Positions 1 to 8,391 of a DNA stretch of 64,000 bases are shown here, one piece after another. The notes under the pieces are model-generated. The model saw nothing but the letters and a program-made list of their open reading frames with translations. It was not told the DNA's origin and did not search any database. Within the stretch, counting starts at the first letter, position 1; each line of letters opens with the position of its first letter. Both the position numbers and the translations under genes were made by a program. The DNA is taken from the NCBI RefSeq assembly GCF_002754195.1, contig NZ_PEEU01000001.1, positions 124,001 through 188,000 on the forward strand, given 5' to 3'. This stretch comes from Flavobacterium sp. 9. GTDB lineage: Bacteria > Bacteroidota > Bacteroidia > Flavobacteriales > Flavobacteriaceae.

Positions 1-253
1 AACCGCCATCTGGAATATCATGATCCGAAACCCAAAGATTAATATTATAGGGTTTATTCGTTGCTGCTTTTATTTGCTTGTCGGCTTCATAAATTTCCTG
101 CGGAGTTAAAGTATAAGCTCCGTAACCGCCTAATCCGCCAAGATTAGAAACCGTTGCTGTTAATTCTACGGTTGATAAATTACCGCCAAAAGGTCCTTGC
201 AATATCGGATAATCAATTCCTAACAGTTCCTTCGCTTTTGTATTGTACCACAT
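1..253 (-). CDS. Nitronate monooxygenase, N-terminal part (cut by window edge)
   Basis: The reverse strand from position 253 translates without a stop to the window edge, giving 84 residues that begin MWYNTKAKELLGIDYPILQG. The IDYPILQGPFGG segment and the following GGLGGYGA glycine-rich stretch are the FMN-binding start of the 2-nitropropane dioxygenase/nitronate monooxygenase TIM barrel. This family oxidises alkyl nitronates with FMN and oxygen. It starts 16 bp after the stop of the NTF2-like gene and is the last visible gene of the operon running from yceI. The catalytic His lies beyond the edge, so activity cannot be judged. Enoyl-ACP reductase FabK is the main alternative within the same fold. 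Confidence 0.85.
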   Translation of the reverse strand, partial: MWYNTKAKELLGIDYPILQGPFGGNLSTVELTATVSNLGGLGGYGAYTLTPQEIYEADKQIKAATNKPYNINLWVSDHDIPDGG

Positions 254-269
254 CGCTTTAGAGTTTAAA

Positions 270-725
270 TTATTCGCTAACGTCTGTCAACATTTTATTG
301 ACAATAATCCATTTGCCGTCAATCTTATGGAAAGATAAAAAATCCCGATAATTAAAGTTGTACATTTTAACATTAATCTCTGCAATCGCTATTGAATTCA
401 CGACTTTTATGTTCAGAATTTCACCTTTAAAAGGTTTTCCGGAATCTTTTGGACTTTGTCTGTTTTTTACGCCATCCAAATAAAGATCTACAGTTTTGAA
501 GTAAGCTTGTCCTTTAACATCACCAAAAAGTAACGATCCGGGATGAAAAATACTTCCCAGCAACATTTCGTCTCCTTCATAAATTCCTTTGAAATAATAG
601 TTTTCTACTACCTCAGTAATTGCTTTTATTTCTACTTGTTGATTTTCCATTTTAATTTTATTTTGTGCTTTAAGTCCTGCCGTTAAGCAGGACATCAAAG
701 CTATTAGTATTGCAAAAGTTTTCAA
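270..725 (-). CDS. NTF2-like (SnoaL/lumazine-binding-like) secreted protein
   Basis: 151 residues with an N-terminal hydrophobic segment ending near Gly17-Leu-Lys-Ala, which reads as a signal peptide. The remainder shows the pattern of small NTF2-fold proteins: VVENYYFKGIYEGDEMLLGSIFHP (about residues 39-62), then FLSFHKIDGKWIIVNKML near the C terminus. Members of this putative lumazine-binding group have no firm function. The gene sits 1 bp from the SDR gene, so it is co-transcribed with the oxidoreductases around it. An inner Met (MENQQ, residue 26) could be an alternative start for a cytoplasmic form. Confidence 0.75.
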   Translation of the reverse strand: MKTFAILIALMSCLTAGLKAQNKIKMENQQVEIKAITEVVENYYFKGIYEGDEMLLGSIFHPGSLLFGDVKGQAYFKTVDLYLDGVKNRQSPKDSGKPFKGEILNIKVVNSIAIAEINVKMYNFNYRDFLSFHKIDGKWIIVNKMLTDVSE

Positions 726-726
726 C

Positions 727-1461
727 TTAATTCAAATTATGTCCAGCTGCTTTACCTCCGTCAACATTGATAATTGATCCGGTAATAAAGTTGCTTTTTG
801 CCACGGTATAAACCATTTCGGCAACATCGTCGATCTCTCCTACTCGGTTTAATAAATGTAAACCTGCACTTTGATCTGCGTTATCGCCATGCATTGGAGT
901 TCTGATAACGCCTGGCGCAACGGTATTTATGCGGATATTTTGTTTTCCAAATTCTGCTGCCAATTGAATCGTCAATGCGTGAATTGCACCTTTACTCGAA
1001 ACCGGAGCCGAAGCTGGCCATCCGCCCAATCCGTGGTTTACTAGCGGTGTTCCTATATTGATTACGACACCGCCTTTTTGTTCTAACATTTGCGGAATTA
1101 CGGCTTGTGTAGTGAAGAAAGTTCCTTTTAGGTTTGTTGTTAGAAATTTATCCAAATATGCTTCGTCAACTTCCAAAAATGGTTTGCTGTCAAAAATTCC
1201 GGCATTATTTACCAATACATCTGCTGATCCAAATTTTTGAATTGCTAAAGCAACTAATTGTTTTCCGGTTTCTACATTACTCACATCGCCTGCAAACATT
1301 GCAAGATTATCTCCTGCTCCAAATTCATTAAAAGCGTTTTCTAATGCGCTTGGCGTTAATGAATTGATGACAACATTATCTCCTCTGTCCAAAAAGTATT
1401 TGGCGATTCCTTTTCCTATTCCAGATGCTGCTCCGGTCACTATTATGGTTTGTTTTTTCAT
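727..1461 (-). CDS. SDR-family oxidoreductase lacking the catalytic Tyr
   Basis: 244 residues with a classical short-chain dehydrogenase Rossmann start (TGAASGIGKG near residue 9), the NNAG motif near 85-88 and the late IRINTVAPG segment. The usual active site YxxxK is altered: the segment reads PASAPVSSKGA, with Lys kept but Pro where Tyr should stand, and the upstream Ser position reads NIGTP. The C-terminal GSIINVDGG strand is normal. It follows the tautomerase by 5 bp and overlaps nothing. Because fold and cofactor motifs are intact, it may bind NAD(P) without classical reductase chemistry, or use another proton donor; that is inference. Confidence 0.85.
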   Translation of the reverse strand: MKKQTIIVTGAASGIGKGIAKYFLDRGDNVVINSLTPSALENAFNEFGAGDNLAMFAGDVSNVETGKQLVALAIQKFGSADVLVNNAGIFDSKPFLEVDEAYLDKFLTTNLKGTFFTTQAVIPQMLEQKGGVVINIGTPLVNHGLGGWPASAPVSSKGAIHALTIQLAAEFGKQNIRINTVAPGVIRTPMHGDNADQSAGLHLLNRVGEIDDVAEMVYTVAKSNFITGSIINVDGGKAAGHNLN

Positions 1462-1466
1462 GATAT

Positions 1467-1685
1467 TTATTTTTTATCGGCTGTAATGCCTTTTTCTCTT
1501 AATACTGATACTTGTTCTCCTGCGTAACCCCAATCGTCCAATTCAATTTCCTGAATTACAACGTGAGTTAAGTGCGGATCTTTGTTTAAAACGTCTGTAA
1601 TCAAATTGGTTATTCCGCTTATTAATTCCTGTTTTTGCTCGCGAGTTACTCCTTCGCGGGTCAATTCTATTTTTACGTAAGGCAT
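1467..1685 (-). CDS. 4-oxalocrotonate tautomerase-family protein
   Basis: A 72-residue protein starting MPYVKIELTREGVTREQK. The second residue is the Pro that, after Met removal, is the catalytic base of the tautomerase superfamily; TREQKQELISGITNLITDVL is the first helix and HVVIQEIELDDWGYAG the second strand with its loop. The length is typical of 4-oxalocrotonate tautomerase-like small subunits that form hexamers. The substrate is unknown. Its place between YceI and an SDR, 26 bp after yceI, suggests a role in processing an enol or aromatic breakdown product. Confidence 0.85.
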   Translation of the reverse strand: MPYVKIELTREGVTREQKQELISGITNLITDVLNKDPHLTHVVIQEIELDDWGYAGEQVSVLREKGITADKK

Positions 1686-1711
1686 GACTTTAGTTTTTAG
1701 ATTATTCTAAA

Positions 1712-2245
1712 TTAGATTGCTTGTGCAGTAATATTGAAATCCAATTCAAAATCATTGTAAATCAATGTATCACCCAAATCTTTGAAGAAATTCCCTGAAC
1801 GGAATCTAATATCATATTTGGTACGATCAATAACCAATTTACCAGAAAGTGTAATTGCATTTTCAGCATTTTCTAAACTCGCTTCAAAACCAACAACATG
1901 CGAAATATCTTTTATAGTAAGATTGCCTTCAAGATAATAAGTGTTGTCTGCTACTTCTTTCACAGAAAGAATATCAAAAGATGCGGTTGGAAATTTTTCG
2001 ATAGAGAAAAAATCATCTGAAGCAAGATGTCCAGCGAATTGTTCGTTTGCTGCAGTATCTGTAATGTCCAGAATTTTTATTGTAGAGGTATTAATAACAA
2101 TATTACCTCCTTTTACTTTTCCACCATTCAAGATGAAATTACCTTCTTTGATACCAATTGTACCATTATGTGCACCGGTAACTTTTCTACCAGTCCATTC
2201 TACGTTGCTATTTGAGCTTACGATTTTAAAATTTGTTGTTTCCAT
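1712..2245 (-). CDS. YceI-family lipid-binding-like protein
   Basis: 177 residues matching the YceI lipocalin-like fold: VEWTGRKVTGAHNGTIGIKEGNF at residues 15-37, FPTASFDI in the middle and DRTKYDIRFRSGNFFKDLGDTLIYNDFELDFNI at the end. YceI relatives bind isoprenoid chains and are linked to stress. This copy has no signal peptide, so it should be cytoplasmic, unlike E. coli YceI. It is the first gene of the operon that continues into the tautomerase. A CRP-type site lies about 70 bp before its start codon. Confidence 0.88.
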   Translation of the reverse strand: METTNFKIVSSNSNVEWTGRKVTGAHNGTIGIKEGNFILNGGKVKGGNIVINTSTIKILDITDTAANEQFAGHLASDDFFSIEKFPTASFDILSVKEVADNTYYLEGNLTIKDISHVVGFEASLENAENAITLSGKLVIDRTKYDIRFRSGNFFKDLGDTLIYNDFELDFNITAQAI

Positions 2246-2280
2246 TTTTATTGTATTTAAGTGTGTTTAAAACTACAATA

Positions 2281-2325
2281 CAAAGGAACGGCGGATATAA
2301 AAATTGGTTACGTGACCTAGATCAC
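2281..2325 (-). promoter_or_regulatory. CRP/FNR-type operator and -7 element of the yceI operon
   Basis: On the plus strand, positions 2312-2325 read GTGACCTAGATCAC, that is GTGA-N6-TCAC with a following A, matching 9 of 10 defined bases of the E. coli CRP consensus TGTGA-N6-TCACA. Reading the minus strand, TTCCTTTG at 2288-2281 is close to the TAnnTTTG -7 element and no TTG lies at the usual -33 place. The operator centre is about 43 bp before the inferred transcription start, the spacing of activator-dependent class II promoters. The assignment to the neighbouring Crp-like regulator is inference. Confidence 0.6.
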
Positions 2326-2397
2326 ATTCTTTTTTTTTGAGGTTCAAAGGGGCAAAGTTGCAAAGGTGCAAAGGATTTTACATAGAGATAAAATTAA

Positions 2398-2489
2398 CCA
2401 TTGCCTGTGGTTTCAACTACAGGGATTTAGATTATGATAATGAATTGCGCCAATAGATTGTATTCCCATGGTTGAAACCACGGGCAATG
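2398..2489. repeat. Inverted repeat, about 20-bp arms
   Basis: The arms ATTGCCTGTGGTTTCAAC (about 2400-2417) and GTTGAAACCACGGGCAAT (about 2471-2488) are complementary at all but one or two places and enclose about 50 bp. It lies in the 453-bp gap between yceI and the Crp gene, which otherwise holds the GTCATTTCGA repeat and an ATA microsatellite. Confidence 0.6.
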
Positions 2490-2556
2490 CAACATTTGTG
2501 GCGATAAAAAATCTACTTAAATCTGTAGAATCTGCGAGAAACTTATTTTCGTTTTT

Positions 2557-2655
2557 GTCATTTCGACAGAGGAGAAATCACACGCGGGATTCGACAAATA
2601 TTGGCGATTTAGTTTGAGGAGTTACTTGCGGAGATCCCTCGTTCCTCGGGATAAC
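2557..2655. repeat. GTCATTTCGA hairpin repeat, copy 1 (degenerate)
   Basis: It begins GTCATTTCGACAGAGGAGAA and runs about 100 bp, with the internal TCGACAAATATTGGCGAT seen in the other copies (4901-5000 and 19569-19666). The right arm is degenerate, so the terminal pairing is weaker here. Confidence 0.6.
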
Positions 2656-2672
2656 AAACTACACGTAAACAC

Positions 2673-2698
2673 ATAATAATAATAATAATAATAATAAA
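2673..2698. repeat. ATA trinucleotide microsatellite
   Basis: About eight tandem ATA/AAT units end next to the stop codon of the Crp-like gene. A second AAT tract lies inside a coding region at 4159-4188. Confidence 0.85.
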
Positions 2699-3274
2699 CT
2701 ATTTATGAGCCTGCAATCTACTTAAAGTTTCTCTTGAAACGCCCAAATAAGCAGCAATCAAATGTTTGGGAACAAGATTATACAATTGAGGATATAATGC
2801 CAAAAGTTCTTCGTAGCGGGTTTTGACATTGTTATTCATAAAAGATAAAAGCCTTTTCTGTGAGGCGATATATCCTTTATTGGTTCTCCAGCGAAAAAAA
2901 TGTTCTACCTGATGGAATTCCTTACACAGTTTTTCGCGGTCACTATTAGAAATACAAAGTACTTCGGCATCTGTAATGCAATCAATATTTATGGTTGCAA
3001 TTGTTTGATTGTATAATGCATTATAATCCGAAGTCCACCATGTAGGCATGGCAAACTGAAGAATATACATCTTGATTTCGTCGTTTATAAAAAAAGCTTT
3101 TAGACAACCCAAAATCACAAAATATTCGCAATCAACATGATCTCCGGCGCTTACAATCGTTTGTCCTTTCTTGAAGGAAAGCGGTGAAAAATGAGAAAAA
3201 AAATAATCGAATTCCTCGTCCGACAATAAAGCGGTTTTGGTAATATGTTCTTTTAGTAGTTCTTTGGCTCCCAT
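2699..3274 (-). CDS. Crp/Fnr-family transcriptional regulator
   Basis: 191 residues from ATG at 3274. A longer reading frame to 3316 would begin with TTG inside the -7 element, so the ATG start is preferred. The N-terminal half is a cyclic-nucleotide-binding-like barrel (FKKGQTIVSAGDHVDCEYFVILG), and the C terminus is a short helix-turn-helix, LIAAYLGVSRETLSRLQ. The recognition helix SRETLSR keeps the Arg-Glu-...-Arg pattern by which E. coli CRP reads GTGA half-sites. No Fe-S cysteine cluster like that of FNR is visible. It is transcribed toward the yceI operon, 450 bp away, whose promoter holds a GTGA-N6-TCAC site, so it is the natural candidate regulator. Confidence 0.85.
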   Translation of the reverse strand: MGAKELLKEHITKTALLSDEEFDYFFSHFSPLSFKKGQTIVSAGDHVDCEYFVILGCLKAFFINDEIKMYILQFAMPTWWTSDYNALYNQTIATINIDCITDAEVLCISNSDREKLCKEFHQVEHFFRWRTNKGYIASQKRLLSFMNNNVKTRYEELLALYPQLYNLVPKHLIAAYLGVSRETLSRLQAHK

Positions 3275-3313
3275 TCTTGTTGTATGAATTTCTGTTGTTG
3301 AGAAAGTATTTTT

Positions 3314-3321
3314 CAAAGTTA
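3314..3321 (-). promoter_or_regulatory. -7 element of the Crp-like gene
   Basis: The minus strand reads TAACTTTG, an exact TAnnTTTG, with TTG 16 bp further upstream (3338-3340). It places transcription start near 3307, about 33 nt before the ATG at 3274, and rules out the longer TTG start. Confidence 0.6.
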
Positions 3322-3375
3322 CGAAATCGGATTACATCAAAACTTTAGTTCTGTAGAAAAGCTTAAAGTTTAGAA

Positions 3376-3450
3376 TGTCTGATTCAAATCTCAAATTGTC
3401 CGTTTCGGCAAAAAAGCAATATGATTCCGAAGCCTTCTGTCGCAAATTTG
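3376..3450 (+). promoter_or_regulatory. Shared 21-bp direct-repeat promoter module (doxX)
   Basis: Half-sites TGTCTGATTC at 3376 and TGTCCGTTTC at 3397 are exactly 21 bp apart, and the second begins 46 bp before CAAATTTG (3443-3450), a near-consensus -7 element. The same arrangement is found at 9470-9544, 11820-11894, 12312-12386 and 13516-13589. The -7 match is the weakest of the five. Confidence 0.55.
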
Positions 3451-3480
3451 TCCTGTTTAACAACTTAAAAATTAAAATCA

Positions 3481-3878
3481 TGAACACAAAAACAACAAAA
3501 ATTATTTATTGGACAGGAATTATTTTAACTTCTTTATGGTTTGGTGCCAGCGGATTTTTTGAACTTACAACAAATCCTGTAGTTTGGAAAATCACACAAC
3601 AACTAGGTTATCCTACACACTTTATTTATTTGCTTGGCGTAATGAAAGTATCCGGAGTTATTACACTTTTGATTCCGAATAAATTATTAAGGTTGAAAGA
3701 ATGGGTATTTGCAGGCGTTTTCTTCGACATCATTTTTGCTTTCTTTTCAAAAGTAGCAGTATTAGGTTTTCCTGCTACAATCGATGCGATAATTGCCTTT
3801 ATTATGGTAAGCGTAACGTATATTATGTTTAGAAAATTATACACTGCAACTTACGTTAAAAACGAAATCGAAGCTTAA
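3481..3878 (+). CDS. DoxX-family membrane protein
   Basis: 132 residues from ATG at 3481. An upstream in-frame ATG at 3375 lies before the promoter -7 element and is rejected. Four hydrophobic segments are visible (about 8-25, 46-62, 70-90 and 96-116), with the FGASGFFELTTNPVVWKITQQLGYP loop typical of short DoxX-like proteins. The family has been linked to thiol and sulfur redox stress in other bacteria, but the activity of this protein is unknown. It is a single-gene unit with its own terminator and shares a promoter module with the hydrolases at 8.4-14.9 kb. Confidence 0.85.
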
Positions 3879-3916
3879 TAATTCTCCTTCATTTCAGAAA
3901 ATAAAAATATCAAACT

Positions 3917-3950
3917 AAAAATGTCTGAAGGTTTATTTCAGACATTTTTT
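3917..3950 (+). terminator. Terminator after doxX
   Basis: AATGTCTGAA and TTCAGACATT form a perfect stem around a short loop, followed by a run of T. Confidence 0.8.
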
Positions 3951-4023
3951 AGTTTGTTCAAAACATTAAAATACATCTAATTATTTCGCTTTATCTAAAG
4001 TGAAAATTTAAACTTTAAAAATC

Positions 4024-4845
<822 letters not shown>

Positions 4846-4900
4846 ATCAGCTTTTTTATTTGTCTTAATGTTATGATTAATAGATCTTGTAAAGGTTTTT

Positions 4901-5000
4901 GTCATTTCGAGCGAAGGGAGAAATCTCCACGAGAAGCTCGACAAAGATTGGATTCTCGTTGCGGAGTTTCTTGCGAAGATTTCTCCTCCGTCGAAATGAC
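4901..5000. repeat. GTCATTTCGA hairpin repeat, copy 2
   Basis: Terminal arms GTCATTTCGA and TCGAAATGAC are complementary, and the pairing extends inward (GGAGAAATCT against AGATTTCTCC) over a 100-bp element. Related copies are at 2557-2655 and 19569-19666. It lies between convergent genes. Confidence 0.8.
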
Positions 5001-5054
5001 AAGATTGTGTTTAAACTTCAGGGTTACGAGAAAAACTAAAATTTAAAAGCTATT

Positions 5055-5822
5055 TTACCTATTCTCTAACCAACTTAAAAACGCAGTAGCTTTCTCTTTT
5101 CCTACCAATAATTTTTCTTCTGTGGGAACGGTTAATTTGAGGATTAACTTGCGAGAAAAATAATGTTCTGCTTCTCTGATTGCTGAGAAATTAACCAAAT
5201 ATTGTCTGTTGACTCTAAAGAATTGCATTGTAGATAATAGTTTATGAACCTCATCGAGGGATTGTGTAATTTGATATTCTGTTTTATCAAATGTCATAAT
5301 CGTTGGGGTTTCATTTTTGATGTAAAAGAAGGCTATATTCTCTGTTAGAACGGTTTGATATTTATTGTTTTTAAAAACCAAAAAGCTGCTTTTTCCAGTA
5401 TTTTCGCCAGTTCTGGTTAATAAATATTCGAAATCAGGCATCATTTTTTTATTCCTTTGAAAGAAATTCTTCAATTCGCCTACTTTCTTTATTGCGTTTG
5501 CAATGCTTTCTCCCGAAAAGGGTTTTAAGACATAATCGACTCCGTTTGATTTGAAAGCTTCAATGGCATAATCGTCAAAAGCGGTGCAGAATATAACGGG
5601 TGACAAAACCTCAACGTTTTTAAATATCTCAAAACATAATCCATCTGCAAGTTGAATATCCATGAAAATAAGATCAGGCTGATCGTTTTCCATCAAATAA
5701 CTTACGGCTCCGTCTATGCTTTGTATATAGGACAAAATTTGAGCATCTGGTCTGATACTCAAAATAAGCTGACCAAGTGCTTTGGCCGTTTTAACTTCAT
5801 CTTCAATTATTATGATAGTCAT
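5055..5822 (-). CDS. LytTR-family response regulator
   Basis: 255 residues with an N-terminal receiver domain (EDE at 7-9, phospho-acceptor Asp55 in LIFMDIQLADG, the switch Thr in FCTAFD and Lys in DYVLKPFSG) and a C-terminal LytTR DNA-binding domain from about 145, including FFRVNRQYLVNFSAIREAEHYFSRK. LytTR regulators bind short direct repeats near promoters. The start overlaps the 3' end of the histidine kinase gene by 20 bp, so the two are translationally coupled and form one two-component system. The target genes are not evident. The DUF1223 gene directly upstream (7048-7821) is on the same strand. Confidence 0.92.
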   Translation of the reverse strand: MTIIIIEDEVKTAKALGQLILSIRPDAQILSYIQSIDGAVSYLMENDQPDLIFMDIQLADGLCFEIFKNVEVLSPVIFCTAFDDYAIEAFKSNGVDYVLKPFSGESIANAIKKVGELKNFFQRNKKMMPDFEYLLTRTGENTGKSSFLVFKNNKYQTVLTENIAFFYIKNETPTIMTFDKTEYQITQSLDEVHKLLSTMQFFRVNRQYLVNFSAIREAEHYFSRKLILKLTVPTEEKLLVGKEKATAFLSWLENR

Positions 5823-6819
5823 AGATCATTGGGATTTTTACTTTAAAAGTAGTTTCGGTTTTATGAATTTCAATTTCTTTATGAATCAGATGCATAAATC
5901 TCTGATTAATGTTTTCAAGACCTACGCCTGTCGATAATACGCCTCTTTTGAGTTGTATTTTATTTTCGATAATTAGAAAATCATCTTCTGAATATAAATT
6001 AATTTGTAAAGGTTTATCGAGTGAAACAACATTGTGTTTGATACAATTTTCAATTAATAATTGCAATGTAAATGGTGGAATTGCTGAGTCGTATTGTCTT
6101 TTATCAACTTCATTTATTAGAACAAATCCGTCTTCGAAACGGGCTTTTAGCAAATAAACATATGAATCTAAAATTTGAAGTTCTTCCCGAAGCGGTATTA
6201 AATCTAACTTTCGGCTTTCGAGTGTAAAACGATAAAAATCAGATAGTTTCAAAATAAAATCAGAACTCTGCGGATCCTGAATTTCTACCATCGATTTTAA
6301 TGTATTCAAGCTATTAAACAAGAAATGCGGATTGACTTGTTGTTTTAAAAGTTCGTATTGTGCACCAAGATGTATTGCGTGTGTACGTTCCAGCTCCATT
6401 CCCATTTGCTGCGTTTGATAGTTTTGAAAAAGCAAATGCAGAAACATATATACAATCAAATTGATGAGAACGCCTCGCAATTCGAACATAATTGGTGCGT
6501 CCATTTTTGAGATCTGAAAAAGTTCCTGATGTCCAATTACGAGTACAACCATTATTAGGATTCCTAATATGACACTTAGCAACAGTTTCCAATTGAACAA
6601 ACTTTTATTGGTACGTTGTGTAGAGAATTTTGGAAGACTATAAATGTTATAATACCATATAAAAATGGAAAACATCAACGTAATCGACGAATTGATGACA
6701 ATATCTCCAGGTGTCGAATCGGCATCAAATAATTTGGGAATCGAAGCAAGAACTGCCAATGCTATAGAACTTCCCCAAATCACCTTGCGGGAAACGTGAA
6801 AGCTTTTTACTTTTTCCAT
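5803..6819 (-). CDS. LytS/YehU-type sensor histidine kinase
   Basis: 338 residues from ATG at 6819; the longer frame to 6909 crosses the -7 element and is rejected. About four transmembrane helices fill residues 10-140, with no large extracytoplasmic domain. The kinase core has the His_kinase motif QVNPHFLFNSLN (His165), an N box LLIENCIKHNV and a G box STGVGLENINQRF. This architecture senses in or near the membrane and phosphorylates the LytTR partner encoded immediately downstream. The stimulus is unknown. Confidence 0.9.
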   Translation of the reverse strand: MEKVKSFHVSRKVIWGSSIALAVLASIPKLFDADSTPGDIVINSSITLMFSIFIWYYNIYSLPKFSTQRTNKSLFNWKLLLSVILGILIMVVLVIGHQELFQISKMDAPIMFELRGVLINLIVYMFLHLLFQNYQTQQMGMELERTHAIHLGAQYELLKQQVNPHFLFNSLNTLKSMVEIQDPQSSDFILKLSDFYRFTLESRKLDLIPLREELQILDSYVYLLKARFEDGFVLINEVDKRQYDSAIPPFTLQLLIENCIKHNVVSLDKPLQINLYSEDDFLIIENKIQLKRGVLSTGVGLENINQRFMHLIHKEIEIHKTETTFKVKIPMIYDYHNN

Positions 6820-6854
6820 ATTTTTTTTATCTGTTTTTTTAGCTCTTGCTTTGT

Positions 6855-6919
6855 CAAAGATAGGATTTTTTGAAAGGCAATTTATTTCATTTTGACTTTT
6901 GCAATACAAAATAAATTGC
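6855..6919 (-). promoter_or_regulatory. Promoter and inverted repeat before the two-component operon
   Basis: The minus strand reads TATCTTTG at 6862-6855, an exact TAnnTTTG -7 element about 36 bp before the kinase ATG. Just upstream, GCAATTTATTT (6877-6887) and AAATAAATTGC (6909-6919) form a perfect 11-bp inverted repeat 21 bp apart, a candidate site for autoregulation or another factor. Confidence 0.5.
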
Positions 6920-7047
6920 TTTTTTATACCTAAATTTTAGATTTAAATAAAGTACTTAAATTAACTGTTTATCAATAACTAATAATCTAACATATAATTA
7001 CTAATATTTAAAACTGTCATTTTGTCGACTTTATTTTTTGCTAATTT

Positions 7048-7821
7048 TCACAAAGAAGGAACTTGAAAATTTGCTTTGTTTACACCCAAAATACTTCCGG
7101 TTTTTGAATCTTGTATAAACCCAATTACTTCAAAATCTTTTGTATTAAAATCATTAGGTAAATGAAGTATCGCTATTCCGGATCTGTCTCTGTTTAAATT
7201 TACAGTATGCAAATGATGAACAATTTGATAATGGGATAAAATACGATGTGCATTCTCTCCTCTTTTCACATTGCTTTTGGCAGCTTTTTGAACTAATGCA
7301 ATCAATAACTGACTGTTTTTTGAAGTTCCTTCTACATTATAATTTACTGCGAGTGTATTATTGTTTTCAACAGCTTCTAATGATACATTAGCAACAGCGG
7401 GCTTAGAAAGTGCGTTTTTAATAGCGTTTCTCACAACGGTTTCTTGTGAAGCAATATAATCTGCTTTGCCGTTTACGATTACTTGTGGTGTATAAATTGG
7501 TTCTTTTCCCAGGAATTTTGCGTATTCGTATTGTCTTTTGGTATAATCAGGATTGCTAAAGATGTCTTTCCAGCCTTGTTTGTCCCAATAATCAACGTGA
7601 TAAGCCAAAACATAAACATTGTCCTCTTTATATTCGTTTTGGATTCTTCCCATTAATTCATCTGCCGGAGGACAACTTGAGCAACCTTCGGAAGTATATA
7701 ATTCTAATAAGGCAAAACCTTTTGTTGCTTTCTGCTCAGGATTGTTTTGACTAAAAGCCATTGTTCCGATAAATAACAGTAATGTGGCAAATAATGTCTT
7801 TGCAATTTTTGTATTTTTCAT
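7048..7821 (-). CDS. DUF1223 thioredoxin-like secreted protein
   Basis: 257 residues. A signal peptide ends at about Ala22-Phe-Ser-Gln, followed directly by the DUF1223 domain: ALLELYTSEGCSSCPPADELM with Cys47 and Cys50, then YHVDYWDKQGWKD and TPQVIVNGKADY. It is a close paralogue of the protein at 4024-4845 but lacks the long linker and poly-Asn run. The CxxC pair suggests redox or metal chemistry in the periplasm; the substrate is unknown. The gene lies 138 bp upstream of the histidine kinase start region on the same strand and follows a terminator that ends the ohr unit. Confidence 0.88.
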   Translation of the reverse strand: MKNTKIAKTLFATLLLFIGTMAFSQNNPEQKATKGFALLELYTSEGCSSCPPADELMGRIQNEYKEDNVYVLAYHVDYWDKQGWKDIFSNPDYTKRQYEYAKFLGKEPIYTPQVIVNGKADYIASQETVVRNAIKNALSKPAVANVSLEAVENNNTLAVNYNVEGTSKNSQLLIALVQKAAKSNVKRGENAHRILSHYQIVHHLHTVNLNRDRSGIAILHLPNDFNTKDFEVIGFIQDSKTGSILGVNKANFQVPSL

Positions 7822-7850
7822 AATATGTGTTTGTTTAGAGTAGTTAATAG

Positions 7851-7878
7851 AAAAGCCTCAACTATTGAAGAGGCTTTT
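7851..7878 (-). terminator. Terminator of the ohr gene
   Basis: AAAAGCCTC and GAGGCTTTT pair around a ten-base loop just downstream of the ohr stop codon. Confidence 0.7.
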
Positions 7879-7888
7879 ACTTGGATTA

Positions 7889-8320
7889 TTACAGAATATT
7901 AATTTCTACATTAATGTTTCCTCTTGTGGCTTTAGAATAAGGACAAGTCTGATGTGCTTCATGAGCCACAGCTTTGGCAGTTTCAGGATCTAAACCCGGA
8001 AGACTGATATTCAAACGTGCTTGTAAAGAATAAGCTCCGTCTGTCAGACATAAATCTACTTCGGTATCTACGGCAGTATCAGCAGGCAATTTGATATTTA
8101 GTTTAGAAGCTGCAATTCCCATTGCGCCAATAAAACATGCTGACCATCCAGCTGCAAAAAGCTGCTCCGGATTTGTCCCAGGACGTGAAGATCCCGGTGA
8201 ACTAAGTTTTATATTCAATTGATCGTCTGAGCTTTTTGATGCTCCTTCGCGACCACCAGTAGTGTGCGTTTTTCCTGTGTACAATACTTTTTCTACTTGA
8301 AAGATGTTGTTGTTTTCCAT
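7889..8320 (-). CDS. ohr: Organic hydroperoxide resistance protein (Ohr/OsmC family)
   Basis: 143 residues, the normal Ohr length. The two redox cysteines are in the expected places: Cys62 in AAGWSACFIGAMG and Cys126 in EAHQTCPYSKATRGN. The VLYTGKTHTTGGREG start and SSDDQLNIKLSSPG segment are characteristic of Ohr rather than of the wider OsmC group. The enzyme reduces organic hydroperoxides with a lipoylated partner. No OhrR-type repressor is adjacent. It is a single-gene unit 71 bp after the alpha/beta hydrolase stop; the intervening AT-rich run shows no clear -7 element. Confidence 0.93.
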   Translation of the reverse strand: MENNNIFQVEKVLYTGKTHTTGGREGASKSSDDQLNIKLSSPGSSRPGTNPEQLFAAGWSACFIGAMGIAASKLNIKLPADTAVDTEVDLCLTDGAYSLQARLNISLPGLDPETAKAVAHEAHQTCPYSKATRGNINVEINIL

Positions 8321-8391
8321 GACTATTTTAATTGTTAATTGTTGATTATTAATTGTTGCTGTTATGATTTTTAATTTTTAATTCTAAATTT

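Noticed and set aside
3375..3480. Longer N terminus for DoxX
   Set aside because: It runs through the promoter half-sites and -7 element, and the extension does not look like DoxX.
6314..6592. 92-codon minus-strand frame inside the histidine kinase gene
   Set aside because: Different frame of a clear kinase gene; composition unlike a real protein.
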